From: Pseudomonas sp.
Lineage (GTDB): Bacteria; Pseudomonadota; Gammaproteobacteria; Pseudomonadales; Pseudomonadaceae
Reading direction: 5' to 3'
Length of the DNA: 60,287 bases
Assembly (NCBI RefSeq): GCF_017744435.1
Contig: NZ_JAGIBG010000074.1
Coordinates: 1-60,287, forward strand
A model generated the notes under the pieces. The model was not told where the DNA came from, ran no database searches, and was given only the letters and a program-made list of their open reading frames with translations. Shown piece after piece: positions 8,011 through 17,151 of this stretch (within the stretch, counting starts at the first letter, position 1; each line of letters starts with the position of its first letter). The translations under genes were made by a program, and so were the position numbers.

Positions 8011-9252
8011 TCAAACTGCCAGGCCAATCGCCGGCTGAACCTGAGAAGCCCGATACGCCGGATAGATGGTCGCCAGGAAGCTCATCACCAACCCGGCAGC
8101 ACAGATCATCAGCACATCCCCGCCCTGCAGTTCGGACGGCAAGCTGCTGACGAAGTAAACATCAGAGGTAAAGATGTGCTGCCCGCTCACCCGCTCCAGC
8201 CAGCCGACGATCTGGCTGACATTGAGCGCGGCAATCACCCCGAGCACCCCGCCGATCAAGGTGCCGACAATGCCGATCAGGCTACCCTGAACCATGAACG
8301 TACCCATGATCTGCGCTGGCGTGGCGCCCAGGGTACGGAGAATGGCGATATCCGGCCCCTTGTCGTTCACCACCATCACCAGGGTGGCGATGATGTTGAA
8401 TGCCGCCACCGCGATGATCATCAGCAGCAACAGACCGATCATGGTCTTTTCCATCTTCATCGCACTGAACAGGCTGCCCTGGGTGTGCGACCAGTCATCG
8501 GCGCGGTAGCCATCGCCCAAACCGGCTGCGATCGCCTTGGACACCTGGGGCGCTGCGTACAGGTCATGCAGCTTCAGGCGCACGCCTTGTACCTGGCCAG
8601 GCGCCCAGCGCTGCATTTCGCCGGCATCGGCCACATGCATGTAGGCCTGCGAACCGTCCAGCTCGGCACCGACCTTGAAGATGCCGACCACGGTCAGGCG
8701 CTGCATGCGCGGGGTGATACCGCCGGGTTCCTTGCTGATTTCCGGCACGATCAGGGTCAGCTTGTCGCCGGTGTTGAGGCGGAAGCGCCGCGCGGTCAGT
8801 TCGCCGATGACCACGCCGTACTCACCCGGCTGCAGGTCCTGCAGGCGGCCCTGGACGATATGCTGGCCGACGATCGAGACCTTGTCTTCCTCGGCCGGGT
8901 CGATGCCGCTGACCTGGATCGGCTGCATTGCGCCCTTGTACGAGAGCATGCCTTCCATCTCGGTGATCGGCGCCGCAGCCATCACGGCCGGGTTCTGCAA
9001 CGCAGCGTCGGCTGCCTTGTGCCAGTCGTCCAGCGGCTGCACGCCAAGGATCGAGGCATGCGGCACCAGGCCGAGAATGCGCGAGCTCATTTCGCGCTGG
9101 AAGCCGTTCATCACCGACAACACCACGATCATCGCCAGCACGCCCAGCGACAGGCCGATCATCGAGGTCATCGAAATGAACGAGATGAAGTGGTTGCGGC
9201 GCTTGGCCCGGGTGTAGCGCGCGCCGATGAAGATGGGCAAGGGTCTGAACAT
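8011..9252 (-). CDS. lolE: Lipoprotein-releasing ABC permease LolE (LolC/LolE family)
   Basis: A 413-residue permease with the MacB/FtsX topology: one membrane helix near residues 25-50 (MIGLSLGVLAMIVVLSVMNG), a periplasmic domain of about 200 residues and three C-terminal helices. It is paralogous to the product of 10003-11253 and third in the order lolC-lolD-lolE. LolCDE extracts outer-membrane lipoproteins from the inner membrane and hands them to LolA. The start at Met 9252 is chosen by alignment with the paralog (MFRPL-FIG-RYTRAKRRNHF); a TTG fifteen bases upstream is possible. The C-terminus (QPAIGLAV) differs from the usual QPAEALRYE ending seen in the paralog. Confidence 0.9.
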   Translation of the reverse strand: MFRPLPIFIGARYTRAKRRNHFISFISMTSMIGLSLGVLAMIVVLSVMNGFQREMSSRILGLVPHASILGVQPLDDWHKAADAALQNPAVMAAAPITEMEGMLSYKGAMQPIQVSGIDPAEEDKVSIVGQHIVQGRLQDLQPGEYGVVIGELTARRFRLNTGDKLTLIVPEISKEPGGITPRMQRLTVVGIFKVGAELDGSQAYMHVADAGEMQRWAPGQVQGVRLKLHDLYAAPQVSKAIAAGLGDGYRADDWSHTQGSLFSAMKMEKTMIGLLLLMIIAVAAFNIIATLVMVVNDKGPDIAILRTLGATPAQIMGTFMVQGSLIGIVGTLIGGVLGVIAALNVSQIVGWLERVSGQHIFTSDVYFVSSLPSELQGGDVLMICAAGLVMSFLATIYPAYRASQVQPAIGLAV

Positions 9253-9311
9253 GTAGGAAACACCCAATTAAAACGGGGAAACGGGGCGGCGCTGCCACCC
9301 CGTGAACTCGG

Positions 9312-9995
9312 TCAGATCGCCACCAGGTGGCCGTCGTCGAGCTTCAGTACGCGGTCCATCTGGCGCGCCAGGTTGAGGTCGTGGGTCACCACCAGGAAGG
9401 CGGTGCGCGACGCACTGGACAGCTCCTGCATCAGCTCCTGGATGCCCTGGGCGGTGTGGTGGTCGAGGTTGCCGGTCGGCTCGTCGAGCATCACCAGGCC
9501 CGGGCGGTTGACCAGGGCGCGGGCAATCGCCACGCGCTGGCGCTCACCTCCGGACAGTTCGGCCGGCTTGTGGTGCAGGCGATGGCCCAGGCCGACCCGC
9601 TTGAGCAGCGCCTCGGCACGCTCACGGGCTTCCGGGATGGCGGTGCGGCCGATCAGCAGCGGCATGCACACGTTCTCCATGGCGGTGAACTCTGGCAACA
9701 GGTGGTGGAACTGGTAGACGAAGCCCAGCTCGCGGTTGCGCAGCAGGCCGCGGGCACGCTCACCGAGGGCCGACAGTTCTTCACCGGCCAGCCACACGCT
9801 GCCCTGGGTCGGCCGGTCGAGGCCGCCGAGCAGGTTGAGCAAGGTACTCTTGCCGGAGCCGGAGCTGCCGACGATGGCCACACGCTCACCGGCGTGCAGC
9901 TCCAGGTTGAGCCCGGACAGCACCTGCACCGACTCCGGGCCCTCGTCGTAGGACTTGCCCAGGTTGCGGCAACTCAGAACGGCTTTATCACTCAT
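9312..9995 (-). CDS. lolD: Lipoprotein-releasing ABC ATPase LolD
   Basis: A 227-residue ABC ATPase. Walker A GSSGSGKSTLLNLLGGLD, the LolD-typical YQFHHLLPEFTAMENV, signature LSGGERQRVAIARAL, Walker B VMLDEPTGNLD and the switch His in LVVTHDLNL. It powers the LolCE permeases on either side. The start at 9995 gives the usual length; an in-frame ATG at 10010 overlaps the lolC stop as ATGAGTGA and would add five residues. Either way lolC and lolD are almost contiguous, and lolE follows after about 60 bp. Confidence 0.93.
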   Translation of the reverse strand: MSDKAVLSCRNLGKSYDEGPESVQVLSGLNLELHAGERVAIVGSSGSGKSTLLNLLGGLDRPTQGSVWLAGEELSALGERARGLLRNRELGFVYQFHHLLPEFTAMENVCMPLLIGRTAIPEARERAEALLKRVGLGHRLHHKPAELSGGERQRVAIARALVNRPGLVMLDEPTGNLDHHTAQGIQELMQELSSASRTAFLVVTHDLNLARQMDRVLKLDDGHLVAI

Positions 9996-10002
9996 GCGCG
10001 AC

Positions 10003-11253
10003 TCACTCATAACGTAGCGCCTCTGCAGGCTGGGTGCGGGCCGCACGCCAGGCCGGGTACAGGGTGGCGAAGAAACTCAGGACCAGCGCCGCACCGCAGA
10101 CCATGTACACATCCTGGGCCTGGATCTGCGACGGCAGGTAATCGATGAAATACACGTCGGCGTTGAGGAACTTGTGCCCGATCAGCGTCTCGATGCCGGC
10201 GATCGCCGCGCTCACGTTCAGCGCGGCAACGATCCCGACCACGGCGCCGATCAGCGTGCCGATCACCCCGATCACCGTGCCCTGGACCATGAAGATCAGC
10301 ATGATCTGCCCAGGCGTGGCGCCCAGGGTACGCAAGATGGCGATGTCGCCACGCTTGTCGTTGACCACCATCACCAGGGTGGAAATGATGTTGAACGCCG
10401 CCACCGCGACGATCAGCAGCAACAGCAGGCCGATCATGGCCTTTTCCATGCGGATCGCCTGGTACAGGTTGCCGTGGGTGCGGGTCCAGTCGCGGCTGTA
10501 GTACTCCTGGTCACCCAGCTGCTGGGCGATGCTCCAGGCCACCCGAGGTGCCTGGAACAGGTCGTCGAACTTCAGGCGCAGGCCCTGCACCTGGTCCGGC
10601 TTCCAGCGGTGCAGGCGGGACAGGTCGGTGATGTTGGTCAGGCCCAGGTAACCGTCGATCTCGCCAGCGCCAACGTGGAAGGTGCCGACCACGGTGAAGC
10701 GCTTCATGCGCGGGAACATGCCGGCCGGGGTCACGCTGACCTCGGGGGCGACGAAGGTCAGCTTGTCGCCGATGGCGACGCCCAGTTTGGCCGCGGCCTT
10801 GTCGCCGATCATGATGCCCCACTCGCCGGGCGCCAGCTTGTCGAGGCTGCCTTGCTGGATGAAGTTGTCGATGATCGACACCTCGCGCTCGCGCGCCGGG
10901 TCGATGCCATTGAGCAGCACCTTCTGCACCTTGCCGTCATGGGTCAGCAGGCCCTGCATCTGCGTGTACGGGGCAACCGCCAGCACCTGCGGATTCTGCT
11001 TTACTTGTTGGGCAAGGGCAGACCAGTCGTTGATCGGCTGGCCGCTCTCCAGCGTGGCGTGGGGGATCATGCCCAACACGCGGGTACGCATCTCGTGGTC
11101 GAAACCGTTCATGACCGAGAGCACCACGATCATCACCACCACGCCCAGGGCGAGGCCGATCATCGAGGTCAGGGAAATGAACGAGACGAAGTGGTTACGG
11201 CGCTTGGCACGGGTATAACGCGTACCGATGAATGCGAAAAGAGGTCTGAACAT
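10003..11253 (-). CDS. lolC: Lipoprotein-releasing ABC permease LolC
   Basis: A 416-residue permease, first gene of lolCDE. N-terminal helix in SLTSMIGLALGVVVMIVVLS, a periplasmic domain of about 200 residues, and three helices after residue 260, ending RTQPAEALRYE as is usual for the family. It is closely paralogous to lolE. It partners LolE and LolD to release mature lipoproteins, including MlaA-type outer-membrane clients, to LolA. A 93-bp region separates it from a divergent PilZ gene. Confidence 0.92.
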   Translation of the reverse strand: MFRPLFAFIGTRYTRAKRRNHFVSFISLTSMIGLALGVVVMIVVLSVMNGFDHEMRTRVLGMIPHATLESGQPINDWSALAQQVKQNPQVLAVAPYTQMQGLLTHDGKVQKVLLNGIDPAREREVSIIDNFIQQGSLDKLAPGEWGIMIGDKAAAKLGVAIGDKLTFVAPEVSVTPAGMFPRMKRFTVVGTFHVGAGEIDGYLGLTNITDLSRLHRWKPDQVQGLRLKFDDLFQAPRVAWSIAQQLGDQEYYSRDWTRTHGNLYQAIRMEKAMIGLLLLLIVAVAAFNIISTLVMVVNDKRGDIAILRTLGATPGQIMLIFMVQGTVIGVIGTLIGAVVGIVAALNVSAAIAGIETLIGHKFLNADVYFIDYLPSQIQAQDVYMVCGAALVLSFFATLYPAWRAARTQPAEALRYE

Positions 11254-11346
11254 GTCGGGGCTTGTTCGGATGAAAGGGAACGTCCTTGTGGCGAGGCGCC
11301 TACGGCGGCTTTACACTCGGACCACCGCCGCAACCATGGGTTCGCC

Positions 11347-11931
11347 ATGACGACATTAGACGAAGAAGATCGCCGCGAATACTACCGCATCGAAGATCGG
11401 ATCGCACTGGAAATCAGCCCCCTCAGCGCGGCCGAAGCCCTTGAGGCAGAACTGTTGCAAGATGATTCGCCGCTGTTCAACCTGCTCAGCGAGCTGCACC
11501 TGTCCGACTTCGAGTCGCAGCACCTGCTGCGCCAGCTGAGTGAGAAGGACCGCACCCTGGCAGCTTTCCTGCGTGCGCAGAACAAGCGCCTCGACCTGCT
11601 AAGCGCAGTGGTCGCGCAAACCCTGCTCGGTGAAATCGGCCAACCCCAGCGGGTCATCATTTCCGAAGGTGGCATCGAGTTCGCGCAACCTCAGCAGATC
11701 GCCCCCGGCACCCGGGTGAAGGTGAAGATGGTGCTGATGCCACGCGCCCACGGTCTGCTGCTGCGCGGCAGGGTCACCCACTGCGACCCGCGCCCGGACG
11801 GCGATTTCGAGGTCGGCACGGAATTCACCGACATGACCGATGCCCAACGGCAACTGCTGGCCCGCTACATCCTGCAACGCCAACAGCAGCAACGGCGCCA
11901 GCAGCTGGAACAAGACGGCCCCGCCTCCTGA
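11347..11931 (+). CDS. tPilZ-like protein: PilZ domain split by a helical insertion
   Basis: A 194-residue protein. A PilZ-type RxxxR appears at the N-terminus (RREYYRIEDR, about residues 9-18), but the loop that normally follows about 30 residues later comes only near residue 110 (VIISEGGIEF) and lacks the leading Asp/Asn. The roughly 90 residues between are helical and heptad-like (LFNLLSELHLSDFESQHLLR, then LSEKDRTLAAFLRAQNKRLD). The layout resembles the tetrameric tPilZ family known from Xanthomonas, whose members do not bind c-di-GMP normally. The C-terminus is Gln-rich. The ribosome site is weak. It is divergent from lolC and 30 bp upstream of the phosphodiesterase gene. Confidence 0.75.
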   Translation: MTTLDEEDRREYYRIEDRIALEISPLSAAEALEAELLQDDSPLFNLLSELHLSDFESQHLLRQLSEKDRTLAAFLRAQNKRLDLLSAVVAQTLLGEIGQPQRVIISEGGIEFAQPQQIAPGTRVKVKMVLMPRAHGLLLRGRVTHCDPRPDGDFEVGTEFTDMTDAQRQLLARYILQRQQQQRRQQLEQDGPAS

Positions 11932-11961
11932 GTCCTACCACCCTGATTTGAAGGAACGAAC

Positions 11962-12678
11962 GTGACCCTGATCTACGGCCACCGCGGCGCCAAGGGCGAA
12001 GCCCCCGAAAATACCCTGAAGAGTTTTCAGCAGTGCCTGTCCCACGGCGTGAGCCGCTGCGAACTGGACCTGCACCTGTCGGCCGACAATGAGCTGATGG
12101 TGATCCACGACCCCACCCTCAAGCGCACCACCGGCCGGCGCGGCAAGGTGGTCGAACACCCGGCTGCCGAATTGATCAAGATCGATGCGCGCAAGGGTGG
12201 CCCTGGCCACGTGCAGCCCTGCCCTATTCCGAAACTGGAAGAGCTGTTCGAGAAATGCGCCTTCGAGCATTGGCAGTTGGAGGTCAAGAGCGCCTCGCGC
12301 ACCCGTGCCGCCACCACCGTGCTGGCGATCCGCGAGCTGGCTCAGCAATACGGCCTGCTGGACAAGGTGACCATCACCTCGAGCTCACGCGAAGTGCTGG
12401 GCGCTGCCCAGGAGCTGGTACCGGATGTGAAGCGCGGGCTGGTAGCCGAGTACGCCTGGCTCGACCCCTTGAAGGTCGCGCAGAACTATGGCTGCGAACT
12501 GCTGGCATTGAACTGGACACTGTGCACCCCCGAGCGCCTGCTCAAAGCCCAGGGCCAGGGTCTGCATGTGTCGGTGTGGACGGTCAACGAGCCGGCACTG
12601 ATGCGCCGGCTCGCTGATTTTGGCGTGGACAGCCTGATTACAGACTTTCCCGGTTTGGCCAAGACCACCCTCGGGTAG
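11962..12678 (+). CDS. Glycerophosphodiester phosphodiesterase (UgpQ-like)
   Basis: A 238-residue cytosolic GDPD. The signature HRGAKGEAPENTLKSF supplies the catalytic His-Arg, CELDLHLSADNELMVIHDPT the metal-binding Glu and Asp and second His, and WQLEVKS a further Glu. It hydrolyses glycerophosphodiesters to glycerol-3-phosphate and an alcohol. The start is a GTG at 11962 preceded by AAGGAACGAAC. No signal peptide, so it matches the cytoplasmic UgpQ type rather than the periplasmic GlpQ. Probably cotranscribed with the tPilZ-like gene, 30 bp upstream. Confidence 0.9.
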   Translation: MTLIYGHRGAKGEAPENTLKSFQQCLSHGVSRCELDLHLSADNELMVIHDPTLKRTTGRRGKVVEHPAAELIKIDARKGGPGHVQPCPIPKLEELFEKCAFEHWQLEVKSASRTRAATTVLAIRELAQQYGLLDKVTITSSSREVLGAAQELVPDVKRGLVAEYAWLDPLKVAQNYGCELLALNWTLCTPERLLKAQGQGLHVSVWTVNEPALMRRLADFGVDSLITDFPGLAKTTLG

Positions 12679-12726
12679 GGCTGAAATCGGTCTCCCCGAC
12701 CGGCTCAGGCCACCGGCCGGAGCCGC

Positions 12727-14121
12727 TTAAAAAAGCCGGTTCAGGCCGTCGTAGGCAGCTACCCGATAGGCTTCGGCCATGGTCGGGTAGTTGAACGTGG
12801 TGTTGACGAAGTACTTCAGATTGTTCTGCTCACCCGGCTGGTTCATGATCGCCTGGCCGATGTGAACGATTTCCGAAGCCTGGTAGCCGAAGCAGTGCAC
12901 GCCGAGGATTTCCAGGGTTTCGCGGTGGAACAGGATCTTCAGCATGCCTTGCGGCTCGCCGGCGATCTGCGCGCGCGCCATGCCCTTGAAGAACGCCTTG
13001 CCCACTTCGTACGGCACCTTGGCCTGGGTCAGCTCCTGTTCGTTCTTGCCGATCGAGCTGATCTCCGGGATGGTGTAGATGCCGGTCGGCACATCGTTGA
13101 CGAAGCGCCAGCTGCCGTTGTCGACGATGCTGCCAGAGGCCGAACGGCCCTGGTCGTGAGCAGCGCTGGCCAGGCTTGGCCAGCCGATCACGTCACCGGC
13201 GCCGTAGATGTTCGACACGCTGGTACGGTAGGCCTCGTCCACCTCGATCTGGCCACGGCTGTTGACCTTGATGCCGATGTTCTCCAGGCCCAGCTTGTCG
13301 GTATTACCGGTACGGCCGTTGCACCACAGCAAGGCGTCGGCCTTGATCTTCTTGCCCGATTTCAGGTGCAGGATCACCCCGTTATCCAGGCCTTCGACGC
13401 GCTCGTACTCTTCGTTGTGGCGCACGGTGATGTTGTTGTTGCTGAAGTGGTAGCTCAGCGCCTGGGAAATTTCCGAATCCAGGAAGCTCAGCAGCTGGCC
13501 GCGGTTGTCGACCAGCTCCACCAGCACGCCAAGGCCGCTGAAGATCGAGGCGTATTCGCAACCGATCACGCCAGCGCCGTAGACGATCAGCTTGCGCGGG
13601 GTGTGGCTGAGGCTGAGGATGGTGTCGCTGTCGTAGACGCGCGGGTGGTGGAAGTCGATATCGGCCGGGCGATAGGGGCGCGAGCCAGTGGCGATGATGA
13701 TGTGCTTGGCGTTGAGCTTCTCGACCACACCATTCGGGCAAACCACTTCGACGGTCTGCTCATCGGCGAAGCTGCCGGTGCCGAAGAACACATCGACGCG
13801 GTTGCGGGCATAGTAGCCGGTACGCGACGCGACCTGCTTGGCGATGACCTTCTCGGCGCTCTTGAGCACGTCGGGGAAGGAGAACCAGCGCGGCTCACCG
13901 ATGGCACGGAACATCGGGTTGGTGTTGAACTGCATGATCTGCCGCACCGAGTGACGCAGCGCCTTGGACGGGATGGTGCCCAGGTGGGTGCAGTTGCCGC
14001 CGACCTGACGGCGGCTGTCGACCATTGCCACCTTGCGCCCCGCTTTGGCGGCGTTCATTGCCGCGCCTTCACCGGCCGGGCCGGAACCCAGCACCACTAC
14101 GTCGTAGTTGTAGACAGCCAT
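12727..14121 (-). CDS. sthA: Soluble pyridine nucleotide transhydrogenase SthA
   Basis: A 464-residue flavoprotein. FAD-binding GSGPAGEGAAMNAAKAG at the N-terminus, NAD(P)-binding GAGVIGCEYASIFSGLG near residue 180, and the dimerisation domain after 340. Where lipoamide dehydrogenases have a redox CxxxxC pair, this has NCTHLGTIPSK with only one Cys, the mark of soluble transhydrogenases. It transfers hydride between NADPH and NAD+ to balance cofactors, relevant in Pseudomonas where the Entner-Doudoroff cycle makes excess NADPH. Length matches the family. Confidence 0.96.
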   Translation of the reverse strand: MAVYNYDVVVLGSGPAGEGAAMNAAKAGRKVAMVDSRRQVGGNCTHLGTIPSKALRHSVRQIMQFNTNPMFRAIGEPRWFSFPDVLKSAEKVIAKQVASRTGYYARNRVDVFFGTGSFADEQTVEVVCPNGVVEKLNAKHIIIATGSRPYRPADIDFHHPRVYDSDTILSLSHTPRKLIVYGAGVIGCEYASIFSGLGVLVELVDNRGQLLSFLDSEISQALSYHFSNNNITVRHNEEYERVEGLDNGVILHLKSGKKIKADALLWCNGRTGNTDKLGLENIGIKVNSRGQIEVDEAYRTSVSNIYGAGDVIGWPSLASAAHDQGRSASGSIVDNGSWRFVNDVPTGIYTIPEISSIGKNEQELTQAKVPYEVGKAFFKGMARAQIAGEPQGMLKILFHRETLEILGVHCFGYQASEIVHIGQAIMNQPGEQNNLKYFVNTTFNYPTMAEAYRVAAYDGLNRLF

Positions 14122-14323
14122 GCGTACTCCTTCAGAACTGGCCCGGGGTTACGGTTACCCGCGGGACTCGATCATGCCGCCAGGGCGTCATGAGAAAATT
14201 CGGGTGCAGTCTAATCAAGCGTGAACGCCGCGCACATTAACCCTTGGTCGCGTCGTAGGCCAATTTTGCCTGCACTACATGTCATTTACCGATCCCTGGC
14301 GGCGATCATCCCTGCCAACGCTT

Positions 14324-15322
14324 TCAATCGCCTTTCACCGCCTGCTCGAATGCAGGGGTCGCTCGGGAGACGAAGCCACCCTCGGCCCGAGTCACCAAAA
14401 CCGCAGCCAGATCATGGGCCACGGCGAAGTCCCAGCCGCGCTCCGGCCCCAGGATCAACAGCAGGGTCGAATAGCCATCGGCCTGCAGCGTCGAGGCATC
14501 GAGCACGGTGACCGCGGCCAGGTCGTGGTCGACCGGGCGCCCCAGGCGGGCATCGAAGGTGTGTGAATAGCGCCGGCCATTCTCCTCGAAATAGTGGCGA
14601 TAGTCACCCGAGGTCGATACCCCCAGGCCATTGACCGGAATGATCTGGCGGGCGATCTGGCGGTCTTCGCGGGGCAGTTCCAGGGCGATGCGCCAGGGGC
14701 TGCCATCGGGCTTGCGCCCCACAGCCTTGAGCTCGCCGGTGGCTTCGGCGACGAAACTGGCCACGCCCATGGCGCGCAGGCGCTCGGCGATCAGGTCGAC
14801 GGCATGGCCGGCAGCAATGCTGTTGAAATCCAGTTGTACCGGGGCGTCCTTGCACAGTGCCTGGCCGTCGACGCGCAGGTGGCGATAGCCGACACGCTGG
14901 CGAGCCTGGGCCAGGGCCTGCGGGTCGGGCACCTGCTCGTGGCGGGCCTGCGGGCCGAAGCCCCAGAGGTCGAGCAGCGGCTCGACGGTGAGGTCGAAAG
15001 CACCGTCGCTCAGTTCGGCCAGGTGCTGGCCGAAGTCGACCAGTTCGAGCATGTCGGGCGGCAAGGCCATGCACTGGTTGGCGGGCAGCAGGTTGAACTG
15101 GCTGACCGTGGAGTCGCCGCGGTAGGTCGAGTAATGCTGATCGATGTCGTTGAGAATAGTCTCGACCGCCGCCTGGACTTGGGCCGGCGCGGGGCCGCCG
15201 GGTTCGCGGACGTACTGGATGCTGTAGCTGCTGCCCATGGTCGGGCCGCCCAGGCGTTCCAGGGTGGGGCCCTGGTTGCAGGCGGTGAGGAGCATCAAGA
15301 GGATTGAGAGAAGTGCACGCAA
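14324..15322 (-). CDS. ApbE-like FAD:protein FMN transferase lipoprotein
   Basis: About 332 residues. A short lipoprotein signal (RALLSILLMLLTAC) puts the lipidated Cys near residue 15. ApbE features follow: GGPTMGSSYSIQY, the His of the ApbE HIID-like motif in SHTFDARLGRPVD, and the metal-binding Asp region LDASTLQADGYST. The family attaches FMN to Thr residues of exported proteins such as NqrB/RnfG-type subunits. The start is unsure: no ATG precedes the signal after the REP element, so a TTG at 15322 is chosen; longer frames run into the REP repeat. It sits between sthA and gap, both on the same strand. Confidence 0.78.
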   Translation of the reverse strand: MRALLSILLMLLTACNQGPTLERLGGPTMGSSYSIQYVREPGGPAPAQVQAAVETILNDIDQHYSTYRGDSTVSQFNLLPANQCMALPPDMLELVDFGQHLAELSDGAFDLTVEPLLDLWGFGPQARHEQVPDPQALAQARQRVGYRHLRVDGQALCKDAPVQLDFNSIAAGHAVDLIAERLRAMGVASFVAEATGELKAVGRKPDGSPWRIALELPREDRQIARQIIPVNGLGVSTSGDYRHYFEENGRRYSHTFDARLGRPVDHDLAAVTVLDASTLQADGYSTLLLILGPERGWDFAVAHDLAAVLVTRAEGGFVSRATPAFEQAVKGD

Positions 15323-15340
15323 TATCGAGATCTCGATTGT

Positions 15341-15448
15341 CTGTACCGGCCTCTTCGCGGGCTTGCCCGCTCCCACAGGGATATCACAAGCCTTGAAAGC
15401 AGTGATATCCCTGTGGGAGCGGGCAAGCCCGCGAAGAGGCCGGCACAG
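15341..15448. repeat. REP pair, head to head
   Basis: Near-perfect inverted repeat with REP cores (CCCGCTCCCACAGGGATATC and complement), just upstream of the ApbE gene start and downstream of gap. The centre resembles that of the pair at 51-156. Confidence 0.85.
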
Positions 15449-15469
15449 CCAACAACAAGTGCCAGGCAA

Positions 15470-15501
15470 AAAAAACGGGAACCCGAAGGTTCCCGTTTTT
15501 T
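15470..15501 (-). terminator. Intrinsic terminator of gap
   Basis: Stem AAACGGGAACC, loop CGAA, GGTTCCCGTTTTTT. T-runs on both strands; on the minus strand it follows the gap stop by about 20 bp. Confidence 0.88.
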
Positions 15502-15519
15502 CATGCGCTTACAAGCGAA

Positions 15520-16968
15520 TCAGCGTGGAAACGCTGGCGGGTTCACACCCGACATCTCTTCCATCACGCGAACGACCTGGCAGCTGTAGCCAAATTCGTT
15601 GTCGTACCAGACGTACAGGACAACGCGGTTGTCGTTGGCGATGGTCGCCTCGGCATCCACCACACCGGCGTGGCGCGAACCGACGAAGTCGGTCGAAACC
15701 ACTTCCTGCGAGCTGACGTAGTCGATCTGCTTGTGCAGTTCCGAGTGCATGGCGGTCTGGCGCAGGTACTCGTTGATCTCGTCGCGGGTGGTCGGTTTCT
15801 CGAGGTTCAGGTTGAGAATGGCCATCGAAACGTTCGGCGTCGGAACACGAATGGCGTTGCCGGTCAGCTTGCCTTTCAGCACTGGCAGTGCCTTGGCGGC
15901 AGCGGTGGCGGCGCCGGTTTCGGTGATGACCATGTTCAGCGGCGCGGCACGGCCACGGCGGCTGCCCTTGTGGAAGTTGTCGATCAGGTTCTGGTCGTTG
16001 GTGAACGAGTGAACGGTTTCGACGTGGCCGTTGACGATGCCGTACTGGTCGTTGATGGCCTTGAGCACCGGCACGATGGCGTTGGTGGTGCAGGAGGCTG
16101 CCGAGATGATCTTGTCATCGGCAGTGATGTCACCGTGGTTGATACCGTGCACGATGTTCTTCAGCGCGCCCTTGCCAGGTGCGGTGAGGATCACGCGAGC
16201 AGCGCCCGGGCAGGCCAGGTGCTGGCCCAGGCCGTCGGCATCACGCCATACGCCGGTGTTATCGACGATCAGCGCGTTGTTGATGCCGTACTGGGTGTAG
16301 TCGACTTCGCTCGGGCTCTTGGCGTAGATGATCTGGATCAGGTTGCCGTTGGCAGTGAGGGTGTTGTTGGCTTCGTCGATGGTGATGGTGCCATCGAACG
16401 GGCCATGCACCGAGTCACGGCGCAGCAGGCTGGCACGCTTGACCAGGTCGTTCTCAGCGCCTTTGCGCACGACGATGGCACGCAGGCGCAGGCCGTCGCC
16501 GCCACCGGTCTTCTCGATCAGGATGCGCGCCAGCAGGCGGCCGATGCGGCCGAAGCCGTACAGGACGACGTCAGTACCCTTGCGGGCCGAGACGTTCTGC
16601 TGGCCAACCACGTCGGCCAGCTCTTCACGGACGAACTGCTCGGCAGTGCGGCCGTTGCCTTCCTGCTTGAACTTGTTGGCCAGCTTGCCCAGGTCGACCG
16701 AAGCGGCGCCCAGTTTCAGCTCGCTCATGGCCTTGAGCAGGGGGAATGTCTCGTGTACGGACAGTTCGGTCTCGTCGGTCTGACGGTGACGCGCAAAGCG
16801 GTGGGCTTTGAGGATCGAGATAACCGAACGGTTGATCAGGCTGCGGCCATAAATCGAGCTCACCACATTGTTGTTGCGGTAGAGCTGACCGATAAGCGGG
16901 ATCATCGCTTCAGCCAGAGCTTCACGATCGATCCACTCACCAAGACACTGGTCGGGCTTCTGAGTCAC
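15520..16968 (-). CDS. gap: Long-form glyceraldehyde-3-phosphate dehydrogenase
   Basis: About 482 residues, roughly 150 more than classical GAPDH owing to an N-terminal extension (about 1-120). Rossmann motif VVLYGFGRIGRLLARIL, catalytic Cys in ISAASCTTNAIVPV, and the C-terminal VVLYVWYDNEFGYSCQVVR. It interconverts glyceraldehyde-3-phosphate and 1,3-bisphosphoglycerate; long forms in Pseudomonas are one of several GAPDHs and are often tied to gluconeogenesis or NADPH use. Start: GTG at 16968 has a well-placed GGAAGG; the ATG at 16983 adds five residues (MWKVP) and has no ribosome site, but it is probably the database start. Confidence 0.92.
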   Translation of the reverse strand: MTQKPDQCLGEWIDREALAEAMIPLIGQLYRNNNVVSSIYGRSLINRSVISILKAHRFARHRQTDETELSVHETFPLLKAMSELKLGAASVDLGKLANKFKQEGNGRTAEQFVREELADVVGQQNVSARKGTDVVLYGFGRIGRLLARILIEKTGGGDGLRLRAIVVRKGAENDLVKRASLLRRDSVHGPFDGTITIDEANNTLTANGNLIQIIYAKSPSEVDYTQYGINNALIVDNTGVWRDADGLGQHLACPGAARVILTAPGKGALKNIVHGINHGDITADDKIISAASCTTNAIVPVLKAINDQYGIVNGHVETVHSFTNDQNLIDNFHKGSRRGRAAPLNMVITETGAATAAAKALPVLKGKLTGNAIRVPTPNVSMAILNLNLEKPTTRDEINEYLRQTAMHSELHKQIDYVSSQEVVSTDFVGSRHAGVVDAEATIANDNRVVLYVWYDNEFGYSCQVVRVMEEMSGVNPPAFPR

Positions 16969-17007
16969 GGGAACCTTCCACATGTAGGGACAGAAAAAAG
17001 GGGCTAC

Positions 17008-17036
17008 ATTATGACGCCCCTGCGCGTAACCGGCAA
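17008..17036 (-). promoter_or_regulatory. Sigma-70-type promoter of gap
   Basis: On the minus strand TTGCCG (17031-17036), 17-bp spacer, CATAAT (17008-17013). Transcription would begin near 17001, leaving a leader of about 33 bases to the GTG at 16968. Confidence 0.6.
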
Positions 17037-17151
17037 TGAGCGCCTGTCGCCGATGGCAAAGCCCGCTGTTCATGGCCTGTGAAGCCTGACAGCAGGCACC
17101 GTCACCGGTACAATCGATCTCTTTGCCGCAACGCTTGGAGTGCAATCTCCC

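Noticed and set aside
17000..17020. Terminator-like hairpin in front of gap
   Set aside because: A five-base stem with an eleven-base loop that overlaps a good promoter (-10 at 17008-17013), so chance is likelier than attenuation.
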